In this document: positions 21,722 through 62,023 of the stretch, piece after piece
Position numbering within the stretch: position 1 is the first letter of the stretch
Layout: each line of letters begins with the position of its first letter
From: Salvelinus alpinus
Lineage: Eukaryota > Chordata > Actinopteri > Salmoniformes > Salmonidae
Assembly: GCF_045679555.1 (NCBI RefSeq)
Contig: NC_092120.1
Location: 7,353,574 to 7,417,573, forward strand
Direction of reading: 5' to 3'
Length of the DNA: 64,000 nucleotides
The notes under the pieces: model-generated
What the model was told of the DNA's origin: nothing
What the model saw: the letters and a program-made list of their open reading frames with translations, nothing else
Databases searched by the model: none
Translations under genes and position numbers: made by a program

Positions 21722-23791
21722 TACATGAATGGAGCAGCGACCAACCCTGACTGCCATGTTTTGGCCTATGCTGGGGCCCAGGTGAAGAAAGGACTGGATG
21801 TAGCCAAGAAGCTGGGAGCAGAGAACTTTGGTGAGATGAGAGAAGAAATAATATCTCATAATTAACCACCATGACTTCACTGACCCTGTCTTTGCCACCA
21901 CCTAACCTGGTGCATGTATTTTTGTCTCCTTGTGCAGTCTTCTGGGGCGGCAGGGATTTTACTCGATACACAACACTGATGTTGGCACTGAACTGAAACG
22001 CATGGCAAACTTTTTCAAAATGGCTGTCAGTAAGTAGCTAGTACTGCTGTGTGTGTAATACATTGTTACCATAATACTGTGCCAAATTTTAACTGTCACC
22101 TACCATTTGCAGATGATAACCTTATTGAGTTATTGTATATCCGAGTACAAGGAGAAGATAGGGTTGAAGTGCCAGTTCCTCATTGAACCCAAGCCTAAAG
22201 AGCCATGTAAACATCAGTACAACTATGGTAAGGCTTTTAGCTGTATAACACAACATTAACATAATGTACACATTGTAAGGATCTACTATGTGGTTACTGT
22301 TGAACTATGGATGCCCTCAAGAGTCAGTTTCTGCATTACTAACCACATCTAACAATTAGATGCTAGAAAATGTCTGATGCCTTTAATTTCCATGTTACAT
22401 CGCTTTGTACATGTTGCTGTTTCACCTTTTTTTATAGATGCAATGAGTGTCATAGGCTTCCTGAAGCATTATGAACTGGACATCCATTTCAAGCTGAACA
22501 TCGAACCCAACCACACCACTCTGGCTGGGCATTCCTATGAACACGACGTCGTCATGGCCTCTGTAAGTCGCCATGTTGACTTTCACGTCTCCCAATCCCA
22601 AACCGACCCCCTATTCCCTGTTCTCTACATCGATGGACTTGTGTAGGTCTGAAGAGATTGGATATGTCGAATCAATATGTTAATGCTCCACCTTGCCCTC
22701 TGATAGGGGAGTTATAATTTTCACCATATTTCTTACACCTTTCAGAAGTACATAGAGGGTAGGGCCTTAGTGGTCTTTTTTGGACTGGGTGGTTGATGTC
22801 ATTCCTGGTAATCTGTATGTTCCAGTCCAGTTAACCTAATAAGCCTGTTGTTCTGGTGTGTAGGTTTGGCATGCTGGGCTCTGTGGACTCCAACACGGGT
22901 TCTCCTGACCTGGGCTGGGACACAGACCAGTTCCCCATGGACATCAGGAACACCATCATGAAGGTGACATAGGAGATAATGTATGCACACACACACAATT
23001 ACTAATAAAGTTATTTTATGATGATACCTATCAGATATCAGAACGTCAGCAGAAAGAACATAAGAAAATGTATGGTTTTATCTTCCCCAGACTGTGATAG
23101 AACAGGGTGGTCTGCAGCCGGGGGGTCTGAACTTCGATGCTAAGGTGCGTAGGGAGTCCACGGACCTGGAGGACCTGTTCATAGCCCACGTCGGAGCCAT
23201 GGACGCCTTCGCACGCGGCCTGAGGAACGCAGTCAGGATCATAGAGGCAGGAGTTATCACCAGCATGGTCAAGGTAATGAGGCATAATTTTCATTCATTA
23301 ATTCGTTCACGTATTCTCTTAATCACTGGGATGGTCAAGGTACTAAGACAATATATAAATTCATTTATTCATGGACTTAACCTTATTTTACCAGGTATGT
23401 TGGCATTGCAAGAAAACAAAATGTACTATCTGTGCTAAAGAATGTTTATGTATTAGCTAGCTATGCTCAAACTATATCAGCTTTCCCACACAACATCACT
23501 GTCTTCTGACAGGAGCGCTACATGAGCTTCAGCCATGGGATTGGTCAGAAAGTAGAGGATGGCAGTGCCTCATTGGAGGTGAGGTCACTAGTGGAATAAC
23601 AACATAGTACCATCTCTACAGCACTCATGTGTTTGTATCAACACTGTTATTTCAATGTCTACCAAATCAGTATAATGTTAATGGCAGTTTTTGTTGTTTA
23701 TTCTCAGGACTTTGTCAAGCAAAATGGGGAGCCAAAAGTCACATCAGGCAAACAGGAGAAATATGAAACAGTCTTTAACCACTACCTGTGA

Positions 23792-25060
23792 AGACATGTG
23801 GTGAAGACTTGTTTGACCATGACACCCCTTGTCCTGAGTGTTATAGTGTCCATCCAGACCTTTCATAATCGTATTCATACACAGTGTTATAGTTTCACGT
23901 GACTAACTATTATTACAGTTATAGTATAAAGAATTAATCAGTGGATGAGTCTTGTGAATGTGGACTATTTTAAAGCACACTCCTGTAATGTTGACATATG
24001 ATTAGATTGTGAGGCCATCAATGGTAAAGACCAGAAATATGAATTTAATGGAGTATAAATTATATGGCATTTCAAATATTGAATTAATGAAGGAATTAAT
24101 TAATTGATCACTGATCGATTGGTCGTTTTTTATACTGGAGTTGAATAAAAAGAAGCAAACCCTATTGGGTCAGTGCTTTGCATTACTATTATAGTTATTA
24201 AAAAAAAAATATATATATATATAGTGTTGCTACTTGGCTTCTAATGTTAGAGTAACATTAAACATGTCCGTGTAGGGGTCTTGGCAAAAAGGCTTTCAAA
24301 AAAACGTTATTCAATATTTAATAAGGCTGCCCAACATAAACTAGGATGCCCTCAGAAATAAAATACATGTTTGTATTGATATCCTCACAATCCTACTTAT
24401 CTACATAATCACCCCAAGGCAAGGTATGTAACACAATCCATAACAGAGCTATTTCCTATGTCTGGCAAAGAGTACTGACTGCGAACCGGTTTGGTAACTT
24501 CCTCCGTAGTGTAACATTGTAGACCGATAGACCCCTTTCTAGCATGACACACTTGACAGTAAGAAAGATAACGCCATCTGCGCGCATTCAACATAGCCTA
24601 CATTTACGTTTGTATTACTTATAAATAAAATAACTTTTTGGGGTTATCATACGCTTACAACGATGTTTTGATTCTTGCTTGAACAGTCGCTAAGATTATT
24701 TGGTTGTGATCTTTGCAAAATAACTATTTTGGATGCAGCAGTTGTTAGCTAGAATGCTAACGCTCGTTGACATAGGCTTTAGCAAAAGCCATGTTACTGG
24801 TTGAAGGTGAAGTTTAAAAAAAAGTATAATGCAGTTGATTTGCGATGATGACACAAGCATTATATTAAGCAAGACATTCATACAAGGCTTAAAATCCAAT
24901 TATAACAAAAAAGTAGTAAGAAATGCACTCATAAGCAACATGTAAATATAGGCTTTTCCCCCTGTGTTCTATAAGAACTTCCCCTTGTTCTGCCATCAAT
25001 TTACGCGCATCGCCCTCGTGTGGCAAAGTTTGCAAACACAGAAACGGGTCTAAAGACACC
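23792..25060. other. 3' flank of the xylose isomerase relic and intergenic sequence
   Basis: An AATAAA occurs about 350 bp after the stop (near 24144), followed by a short TA repeat at 24210-24223. No further exon, RNA gene or clear transposon is recognised up to the sqle promoter region. Confidence 0.45.
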
Positions 25061-25230
25061 TTTCCAGTGACATCATATCATACTATCCTCTCTCAGCCAG
25101 CGCTCCAAACCAGCAGCCGAGGATTGGCCAATGGCCTGATAGCGTGAGCTCTGCTCACCGATGTGCTGTTCCTGATTGGACGGTTCAGATACAGAGGGCC
25201 GGACACCAAACCTGCGAACCGAGGTTGTAC
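25060..25230 (+). promoter_or_regulatory. sqle: Candidate sqle promoter with CCAAT boxes
   Basis: A palindromic ATTGGCCAAT at 25123-25132 gives two back-to-back NF-Y (CCAAT) sites, and another ATTGG lies at 25175-25179. Between them ctgctcaccgatgtg (25151-25165) loosely resembles a sterol regulatory element. Sterol-regulated genes are known to pair SREBP and NF-Y sites. The block is GC-richer than its flanks and lies about 400 bp before the start codon. The SRE reading is speculative. Confidence 0.45.
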
Positions 25231-25591
25231 CTATCTCATTATCATAAAATATTTAGCATCCCTTGAAACCATCTGACATGTCGGGTGGAATAATTGTCAT
25301 GGTTTTGAATACTTTTCTTTTGGATTAACGGATATATATATATTTTAAATATTACTAGGCCTACGATCTGATAAAGTAACTGAAATAGAATATTTGTTCT
25401 TTTTGAAATAATAATTGCTGAACTGTGATGAGATTTTATTGCGCAATTGATTCTATTCCATGATCTCGGCTGCTTTTTGTTTTTGCAATTTAGTTTCAGG
25501 TTATAGGTTAGGAAACATTCTGAGCAGTGGTAATTTATTGAATGAGTTAGCCTATTCAGTTCAAGTAGCCTAGTATAATAATAGAATAAAG

Positions 25592-32464
<6,873 letters not shown>

Positions 32465-34105
32465 GAAGTGCTCTAATCTGAGCCCTAACCCAGTGGAACG
32501 CACACCAGCCTTAGACAACAGGGTCGTATTCATTAGTGCACAAACATAGCAAAACATTTTGCAATGGAATACGAAGAAGTTCAGGTTGTCTCCTACTCTG
32601 TTTCTGCCTGTTTTCTTCCATTTAGTTTCTAGTGAATACGTTTACTGAGCAGTGCCATCACTGACCCCTGGTGGAGAACACACACACCACCAGCCTTAAT
32701 GGTGACATGACATACAAACAGTATAGTGACCTAAAGATACACTCTGAAAGTGTAGTTAACTGTCAAGTCATTTTGGCTGTATGTATGATTTATATGAAAC
32801 CACTTAGTTTTAGGCCAACAATTTATGCTTTTACTCGTTGAGTGTGGGGAGGCATGCCACTTTCTGTCCAATGATGTAATTTCTGGACATTGTTTCTATC
32901 CATTTAGGCTAGGGATCCCTTTTGTCTCAAGCGCACCCCTAGAGGCAAAAGATCTGTATAGCCTCTTTAATATTATACCATCCTATAATCACTATCAACA
33001 GGGATGCCGTACAGGTCTCTAATGTGACCATTATTCAGTGCTGAAGCCTTTGACCTTGATCATATGTCTTTATCGCTGCCTAAAGGTCTGCTCAATGATA
33101 GGACGTCTTCTGAGGACGAGGTCTAAATTGACGGTGACAATTATTTAGTAATGCCTTGTATATTCAGAATTTACATCACAACCATGCATTTACATAGTGT
33201 AACAGACAATGCGTAATAAGAGGTTTGCGTTAGCAACTCTTAATTGCAAATTTGACCAAATAACCAGCAGGACTGACTACAGGTGTCTGTCTAACCACTT
33301 TGCTGCTAATTGAACATGAGGACAAAACATGTTCGTCCTGCTTGTAAACTACTGTGGTTGTCTTCTATTTCTCTTCATGCCAATGACTTCTTTCAACCCG
33401 AAGCACTTACACAGTTGGTTCCCCCACACGAAGCGGAGTGTGAATGACGGCTCAAAAAACACAGTTGGCTGTTTGTCTACCCTTATTCCAAACGGTGTCC
33501 TTATTTTGTTCTGAAAAAGTATGTTCCTTGTACATTTACAATCAAATGATGTATTAAACTGTTTGATTGGTTCAAGTCAGATCGCCTGTCCTTAACTTTC
33601 GCCAAGTTATAGATTTCCTGCCTTTAAAAAAGGGTTTTTACACATTGTGACAAGGGAATTCCCCCCACATCTCTGGTACTTGTTTAAAAAGTAATTCTTC
33701 AGCTGTGAACACCTGCTGGAATAAAAGCGTGACTTAATGCCTGTCTGAGGATTGCAGTGTCTAGAAACCACAAGTGACACACACATTCACCCTCCTGAGG
33801 GGAGGGTTGCAACAGAAACAAATAGCACAATGAGATGGGAGCAGATTCAGGAGCTGAGATAGTTGAATGTAGCTCAGCCACAAAACAAATCCCTGACCGA
33901 TGGTCCACTGCCCCATCCATCTCTTCAGCATTTAGGGAGGAATTCATGACAGAATTTCACACTGTGTGTGTGAGAATATTTACTTGTAATTGTATTTTGT
34001 TTAATAAATTAGCAATTATGCAGTTAAATTTCTTCCTTTGGAAACTGATGTTATATCTTTACAATCGACCCACTTTTTTTATTCAATAAAACTAGAATGT
34101 TACTC
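32465..34105 (+). other. sqle: sqle 3' UTR and polyadenylation region
   Basis: No further exon follows the TGA at 32462-32464. Candidate AATAAA signals occur near 34002 and 34085. A UTR reaching about 34.1 kb would be roughly 1.6 kb; shorter forms are possible. Boundary inferred. Confidence 0.45.
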
Positions 34106-34224
34106 CGGTGATGACCAATAGTCCTGAAATGCACTAATACATATGTCCACTAGGTGGCACTCAATACACAATCAAAAAGTTAGCGCAAATGCTGGAAGGG
34201 GGATTTGAAAGCAATACAAACATG

Positions 34225-35985
34225 TCCCAGGTTACAACAATTTTATTGTTATTTATTTATACATCAATAATACATTGTATTCCTGTAAAATAATTAGGAG
34301 GACTTATCCATGTTATTCTTTGTGACTCCATAGATACTGGTGTGGAAGACCAGAAAGGGGAAGGAAAGCTGCTGTGAAGTTTAAATGTACATATTTTCTC
34401 TTAGTTCACAGTCTTAACAGTCAGTCTACCAACTAATGAAGACTCACCACTCAACAGAACTTGTGATGAAAGTAAAATTCTTCTTTGACATTCAGCCTCC
34501 TCACTCCCGGACAACACTCCCCTTTAGTTACACATAGCATTAGTTTAGCTTTACCCTTAATATTATAGCAGCAAGCTTTCTACTAACAGTTAACATGTTT
34601 ATGATTCTAAACAAAAAGTACTGTACAGCTACTGCTACTAGAAGTCTAAGAACCTGGTTTATAACGCTTTTAGACCGGATTCAAGTGCTAGAAGCAACCC
34701 ACCAATCATATATGTATTTCTATATAGGAACAAATCCACTATTTTAACATGAATTTACAGGGTAATATACATATTTGTAACAGCTGAAATATCAGCACAA
34801 AAAGATCACTGTCACACAACTGCAACATATAATTAATTATATATATATATATAATGAATATATATATATATAAATAATATACAATTGTTATATGCATGTA
34901 AAACAGTTAACCACGTCTCAGGCTTTTCAAATTATACCCAGAAAAGCAATTGTGGATCAAGACATGAAAGCTTTACAAGTCCTCTCTGATAAAGAGTCAC
35001 GGACAGGCGAGGAAAAGCGCCAACCTGGATTATTTGAGGTCACATGACAGTAATTTGCATATTCCACAAATCTATTGCAACACATTACTGTCTACGAACA
35101 GTACACACGACTCCTGAGGGGCGCCGGTGGTAGCTGAACTCACACGTAGTACACCCACTGAACAGAACATTATTAGTACAACGATGGGTAATATTCTGAT
35201 TCTAGCTATGTGCTGTGATGGTGTTTGCTATGATGGTGAACAATAGGACTACAATACACAACACTCTATACGTAGTTCTTGCCTCAGAAGTAAACCAAAG
35301 ATGTAAATACTTTCCTACCCTCATAATAGTGTCCTCATCATCCTGCTGAGAGTCTTCCTTCAGTTTTTGAACACCAACCAGAACTATGTTAGGTTCAACC
35401 GTCTCCTCTGAGAACAAAGGAATGCATGTTGTTTATTTTATTACTGAATCTCTCCACTAAAGGCCTGGAACACCACATATAGTAACATCCTACTGACTGA
35501 CTTCAACCAAGTTCTGAGGGGCGGGGTTCCTTGAGTGTCTCAAAATTCAGATAATCTGGACTACGGCAGTTTCTCTCTCGCTCTCTCAATCAATCACAAA
35601 CCTGAGCCGACATCATCTCCTGCTGAGGCCAGAGAAAGCAATCTGATTGCTCCTCCTTGGTTCTGCAACAAGGCGTCCCTACGGTCTCTAACAAACCCAC
35701 ACATCCCCTGATGCCTCACAGTATAGTACAGCACAGGACAGTACACCTCCTCAAAGACGCTGCACACAGCTGTAACAAGATACACACAAGGTCATTCACA
35801 AAGAAAAGCTCTGTTATAACTGCAGTAGTAACGTATGAACGCACAACACGCATCCTTTAGCTGGCTCCGTCCTGGGAGCCCCAGACAGTGGGTTGGAGCA
35901 GGGTGGTGATGTGCAGTTAGGTTTGAGACAACATTGCCATTGTAGGGATGTTTAGTCCTTCTCTTTTTTCCTGTGGTGGGTTTTG
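34225..35985 (-). other. oxr1: oxr1 3' UTR and polyadenylation region
   Basis: On the minus strand an AATAAA (plus-strand tttatt at 34242-34247) lies about 1.74 kb after the oxr1 stop codon at 35986-35988, with a second candidate just upstream. A TA-rich tract occurs at 34830-34875. No other exon was recognised. The end is inferred from the signal. Confidence 0.45.
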
Positions 35986-57500
<21,515 letters not shown>

Positions 57501-57626
57501 CTACAGGGAGGGGTGGCCATTTTGAATAACAGGAGAGGAGGGAGAAGTAAAGAGTGGACAAGAATGAACACATTTAGCATTTAGTGATATGTTTATAAAA
57601 CAGTTAGTTATGGCTTTAGATTATCC

Positions 57627-57978
57627 TCCAAGTCATATAGAATAGATCAAGTCATATAGAATAGATCAAGTCATATAGAATAGATCAAGTCATATAGAAT
57701 AGATCAAGTCAAATAGAATAAATCAAGTCATATAGAATAGATCAAGTCATATAGAATAGATCAAGTCAAATAGAATAGATCAAGTCATATAGAATAGATC
57801 AAGTCAAATAGAATAGATCAAGTCATATAGAATAGATCAAGTCATATAGAACAGATCAAGTCATATAGAATAGATCAAGTCAAATAGAATAGATCAAGTC
57901 ATATAGAATAGATTAAGTCATATAGAATAGATTAAGTCATATAGAATAGATCAAGTCAAATAGATCAAGTCAAATAGT
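57627..57978. repeat. 19-bp minisatellite, about 18 units
   Basis: The unit tcatatagaatagatcaag repeats with variants (tcaaat, gattaag, gaacag). It lies about 130 bp upstream of the first visible oxr1 exon on that strand. Confidence 0.95.
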
Positions 57979-58049
57979 ATAGTATCAACAGCAGGCGTAT
58001 CAATTCAACAACACTCAACGCTCAAACAACATTGAGTTGAATGTAATCA

Positions 58050-58460
58050 ATACAAGCAATCTTAGATCTCAGTAACAAACTTCTTGCACACATCACATAC
58101 CATAGAAATAGAATGAATAGAAAGGTCATCTCATTCATGTCAATGACGGCATAATGGGTGGACTGGCAGCCATTTTGAGTGTACCCATGGCAGGAAGTAA
58201 AAGCAGGAAGTATACCCTTCAATCTGTGCTGTGATATGTTGAGTCAACTCAACTGACATTACAAAAAAGACATTCCATTTCAGTTAGCATCATTTAAATT
58301 AACATTCTACATTACCGTGGCAATCTAGCATTAGTTATTAGAATATAAAAAAATACCATGGAGATTATTGCTTCACAATATCTGGCAGCGATTGTGCATG
58401 TACGTACTCATGAGTTTACCAGTCAAATGTCCAGGGTTAGAGCTTTCAAGCTGTTCTATT
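58050..58460. repeat. Dispersed repeat, copy 1
   Basis: Text such as catgtcaatgacggcataatggg, gcaggaagtaaaagcagga and gagtcaactcaactgacatt is repeated at 60600-60950 with moderate divergence in the same orientation. No ends or coding sequence recognised. Confidence 0.75.
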
Positions 58461-58570
58461 AATTCTATGTCTATGTCACATACTCAAGCGACATGTTACA
58501 TTGCATGTGACCTGATTATATACCAACTGATAATAATGAAGGAGTTGGCAAAATCAGACCTACGTTTATT

Positions 58571-58704
58571 TGTCTCCCTACATCAAACCAATCAGCCAGG
58601 GTATCTAAATATACAGTAGAGTATAGCTAGTCTACATGTAGCAATGTTTCTGCACTGCTCGCCAATCAGGTCAACCAACAGACAGAGACAGAGAAAGACA
58701 TGTA
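58571..58704. repeat. Direct repeat A flanking a Tc1 element
   Basis: Begins tgtctccctacatcaaaccaat and ends agacatgta. It matches 59665-59799 closely, apart from small differences. Confidence 0.85.
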
Positions 58705-59662
58705 CACTACATGACCAAAAGTACGTGGACACCTGCTCGTCGAACATCTCATTCCAAAATCATGGGCATTAATATGGAGTTGGTCCTCCCTTTGCTGCTA
58801 TAACAGCCTCCACTCTTCTGGGAAGGCTTTCCACTAGATGTTGGAACATTGCTACAGGGACTTGCTTCCATTCAGCCACAAGAACATTAATGAGGTTGGA
58901 CAGTGACGTGGAGCGATTAGGCCTGGCTCGCATTCGGCGTTCCTATTCATCCCAAAGGTGTTAGATGGGGTTGAGGTCAGGGCTCTGTGCAGGCCAGTAA
59001 AGTTCTTCCAAATCGATCTCGACAAACCATTTCTGTACGGACCTCGCTTTGTGCACAGGGGCATTGTCGTGCTGAAACAGCAAAGGGGCTTCCCAAACTG
59101 TTGCCACAGAGGTGAAAGCCCAGAATCGTCTAGAATGTAATTGTATTCTGTTGCGTTAAGATTTCCCTTCACTGGAACTAAGGAGCACTACTCCAGCCGA
59201 TGCTTGGCATTGCGAATGATGATCTTAGGCTTGTGTGCGGCTGCTTGGCCATGGAAACCTATTTCATGAAGCTCCCATCGAACAGTTCTTGTGCTGACGT
59301 TGCTACGCGCTTCAGCCACCGGCGGTCCCGTTCTGTGAGCTTGTGTGGCCTACCACTTCGCGGCTGAGCTATTGTTGCTCCTAGACGTTTCCACTTCACA
59401 ATAACAGCTCTTACAGTTGACCAGAGCAGCTATAGCAGGGCAGAAATTTTACGAACTGACTTGTTGGAAAGGTGGCATCCTATGACGGTGCCACGTTAAA
59501 AGGCACTGAGCTCTTCAGTAAGGCCATTCTACTGCCAATGTTTGTCTATGGAGATTGCATGGCGGTGTGCTCGATTTTATACACCTGTCAGCAACAGGTG
59601 TGGCTGAAATAGCCGAATCCACTAATTTGAAGGTGTGTCCACATACTTTTGTATATATAGTG
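58705..59662 (-). mobile_element. Tc1-like transposon remnant
   Basis: Ends cactacatgaccaaaagtacg and its inverted copy catacttttgtatatatagtg, with TA outside. The minus strand contains decayed transposase phrases (for example near 58852-59172, NGSKSL...). No intact frame. It sits exactly between direct repeats A and B. Confidence 0.85.
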
Positions 59663-59664
59663 TA

Positions 59665-59799
59665 TGTCTCCCTACATCAAACCAATCAGCCAGTGTATCT
59701 AAATATGCAGTATAGCTAGTGAATGTTCATTTGTAGCAATGTTTCTGCACTGCTAGCCAATCAGGTCAACAAACACACAGAGACAGAGAGAGACATGTA
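59665..59799. repeat. Direct repeat B flanking a Tc1 element
   Basis: Second copy of the sequence at 58571-58704, starting tgtctccctacatcaaaccaat and including gcaatgtttctgcactgct. Confidence 0.85.
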
Positions 59800-60599
59800 T
59801 GTCTAATCAGATACATTAGTAAATTAATGCACTTCCTGTAGTCTGAAGTTCATAATGGCAATTAGCTAGATAAATATATCTATATGAGGCTGAAGCGTTC
59901 ATCTTTATGGTGGTTCGCTAGTTGATGCTTGATTAGTTTAATAGAAACAGGATGAGAAGTGCACATGAAGACTATTTAAATACAGCTCTGTTATTCCTCT
60001 ATCTACATACATCATACACTTCGTCATGCAAGTGTGTGTATATCAGTAGACTGATTATTCTTCCTGTACTGAAATGTTAACTGAACTCCAGCACTGCCGA
60101 TGTACGGAACGTACACTGAGAAATGAACACTCACTCAGTCTCATGGAACATGAAACGGAGATATCAGGCAGACATTACCTAACTACAGATGTGTGTGTGT
60201 GTGTCTGTCAGCAGTCTGTCTGTGTTATTGGTCATATCAGCTTCATGTAACCCAGTAATAGACTCAGGGTAAACCCATGCTCCTGACCCAGCCCAATCCC
60301 TGACCATATGGGCCACGACGACAGCAAAGACCCTATTTAACCCTGTTCACTCAACAAACAGACAGTGCTACTGTTCTTATGACAAGTAGAGATAGAGATT
60401 GAAGTTTTACGATGTGTTATTATGTACAGATCCAGTTTCTACAGTAGTATTTGCTGCATCTCACGAGGAGGACTTGGCCAGCCAAATGACCACGGTCTCC
60501 GTAATAACCGCTACAATAGCAAAAAATATATATAATATTTGTTTTTGCTTTTTAGACGCACCTTTATTCCCTTCTTCTGCCCCTGACTGCATGTGCTGC

Positions 60600-60950
60600 C
60601 ATAGTAATAGAATGAATAGAACGGGCTTCCCCATTCAAGTCAATGATGGCATAATGGGTGAACTGGCGGCCATTGCTAGCGTACCCATAGGAGCAAAGCA
60701 GGAAGTAAAAGCAGGAAGTGTACCCATCAATATGTGCTATGATTTGTTGATTCAACTCAACTGACATTACAAACAATACATTCCATTGCTTGAGCCACAT
60801 CAGTTAACATAATTTGAATGAACATTCTACCACGAAAATGATTGCATCACAATACCAGGCAGCCATTGCGAGTGTACCCATGAGTTTAATCGTCAAATTT
60901 CTAGGGTTAGAGGTTCCAAGCCCATTCTATTCATAATTTTCTACAACACC
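60600..60950. repeat. Dispersed repeat, copy 2
   Basis: Matches the segment at 58050-58460 (tcaatgatggcataatgggtg; aggaagtaaaagcaggaagtg; caactcaactgacattacaaa). Confidence 0.75.
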
Positions 60951-60991
60951 TTGCTTGGTTCAGCAAGGGGCAACAAAGTTTCATCACGTTG

Positions 60992-62023
60992 TTAAAACTT
61001 CTCTAGGGTAGGGGGCCGCATTTGGAATTTTGGATGAAAAGCGTGCCCAAATTAAACTGCCTTCTACTCAGGCCCAGAAGATAGGATATGCATATAATTG
61101 GTAGATTTGGATAGAAAACACTCTAAAGTTTCCAAAACTGTTAAAATAGTGTCTGTGAGTATAACAGAACTGATTTGGCAGGTGAAAACCTGAGAAAAAT
61201 CCATTCAGGAATTAGGATTTTTTGTTGTTGTTGTAGTTTTCTATTCAATGCCATTACAGTATCCATTGACTTAGGACTCAAATTGCAGTTCCTATGCCTT
61301 CCACTAGATGTCAACAGTCTTTAGAAATTGTTTCAGGCTTGTATTCTGAAAAATTAGGGAGTAAGAACAGTCTGAATGTGTGGACCCTGCAGTGTCACAG
61401 AGCTTTTTCATGCGCATGACCGAGAGAGTGCCTTTCTTGTTTACCTTTTATATTGACGATGTTATTGTCCGGTTGAAATATTATCGATTATTTAGGCTAA
61501 AAACAACCTGAGGATTGAATATAAACATCGTTTGACATGTTTCTATGAACTTTACGGATACAATTTGGATTTTTTTGTCTGCCTGTTGTGACTGCGTTTG
61601 AGCCTGTGGATTACTGAAGAAAACGCGCGAACAAAACAGAGGTTTTTGGATATAATCGAACAAAAGGAACATTTATTGAATAAATGAATGTCTTCTGAGT
61701 GCAACCATATGAAGATCATCAAAGGTAAGTGATTCATTTTATCTCTATTTCTGACTTGTGTAACTCTTCTACTTGGCTGGTTACTGTTTGTAATGATTTG
61801 TCTGCTGGGCGATGTTCTCAAATAACTGTAAGGTATGCTTTCGCCGTAAAGCATTTTTGAAATCTGACACCGTGGTTGGATTCACAAGAAGTTAATCTTT
61901 AAACCTATGTAAAATAGTTGTATCTTTTCTGAATTTTTATAATGAGTATTTCTGTATTTGAATTTGGCGCTCTGCAATCTCACTGGATGTTGGTCAGGTG
62001 GGACGCTAGCGGAGAGGTTTTAA
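60992..62023. mobile_element. Non-autonomous DNA transposon with TTAA ends (piggyBac-like)
   Basis: The left edge ttaaaacttctctagggt and right edge agcggagaggttttaa are inverted copies, each including TTAA, the target used by piggyBac elements. About 1.03 kb with no transposase. Family assignment rests on the TTAA and the termini. Confidence 0.55.

Larger units (their letters stand above)
17374..23791 (+). pseudogene. Xylose isomerase (XylA family) gene, disabled
   Basis: Exon relics: 17374-17401 (MATETEFFPG), 18824-18900, 19061-19106, 19309-19424, 19536-19561, 19735-19872, 20114-20116 plus 21724-21830 (split by a Tc1 element), 21938-22029, about 22144-22227, 22438-22562, 22864-22963, 23091-23273, 23513-23578, 23708-23791. 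Family motifs remain: CYWHSFCGTG|ADPFG; TFHDRDMSPEG with the catalytic His and Asp; LIEPKPKEP with metal ligand Glu and Lys; [48 protein letters not shown]. The enzyme interconverts D-xylose and D-xylulose with divalent metals. Damage seen: TAA after HYNAE in exon 2, with about 11 expected residues missing; the transposon in the RYMNGA exon; a 4-bp loss in the WGGREG motif; no AG acceptor in register before YKEKIG; a phase mismatch between 22562 and 22864. Most of these would each stop a normal protein. Confidence 0.85.

Noticed and set aside
57627-57978. Regular 19-bp repeats considered as a CRISPR-like array.
   Set aside because: There are no unique spacers; units are contiguous. The same applies to the arrays at 7365 and 13838. 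The genome is a vertebrate.
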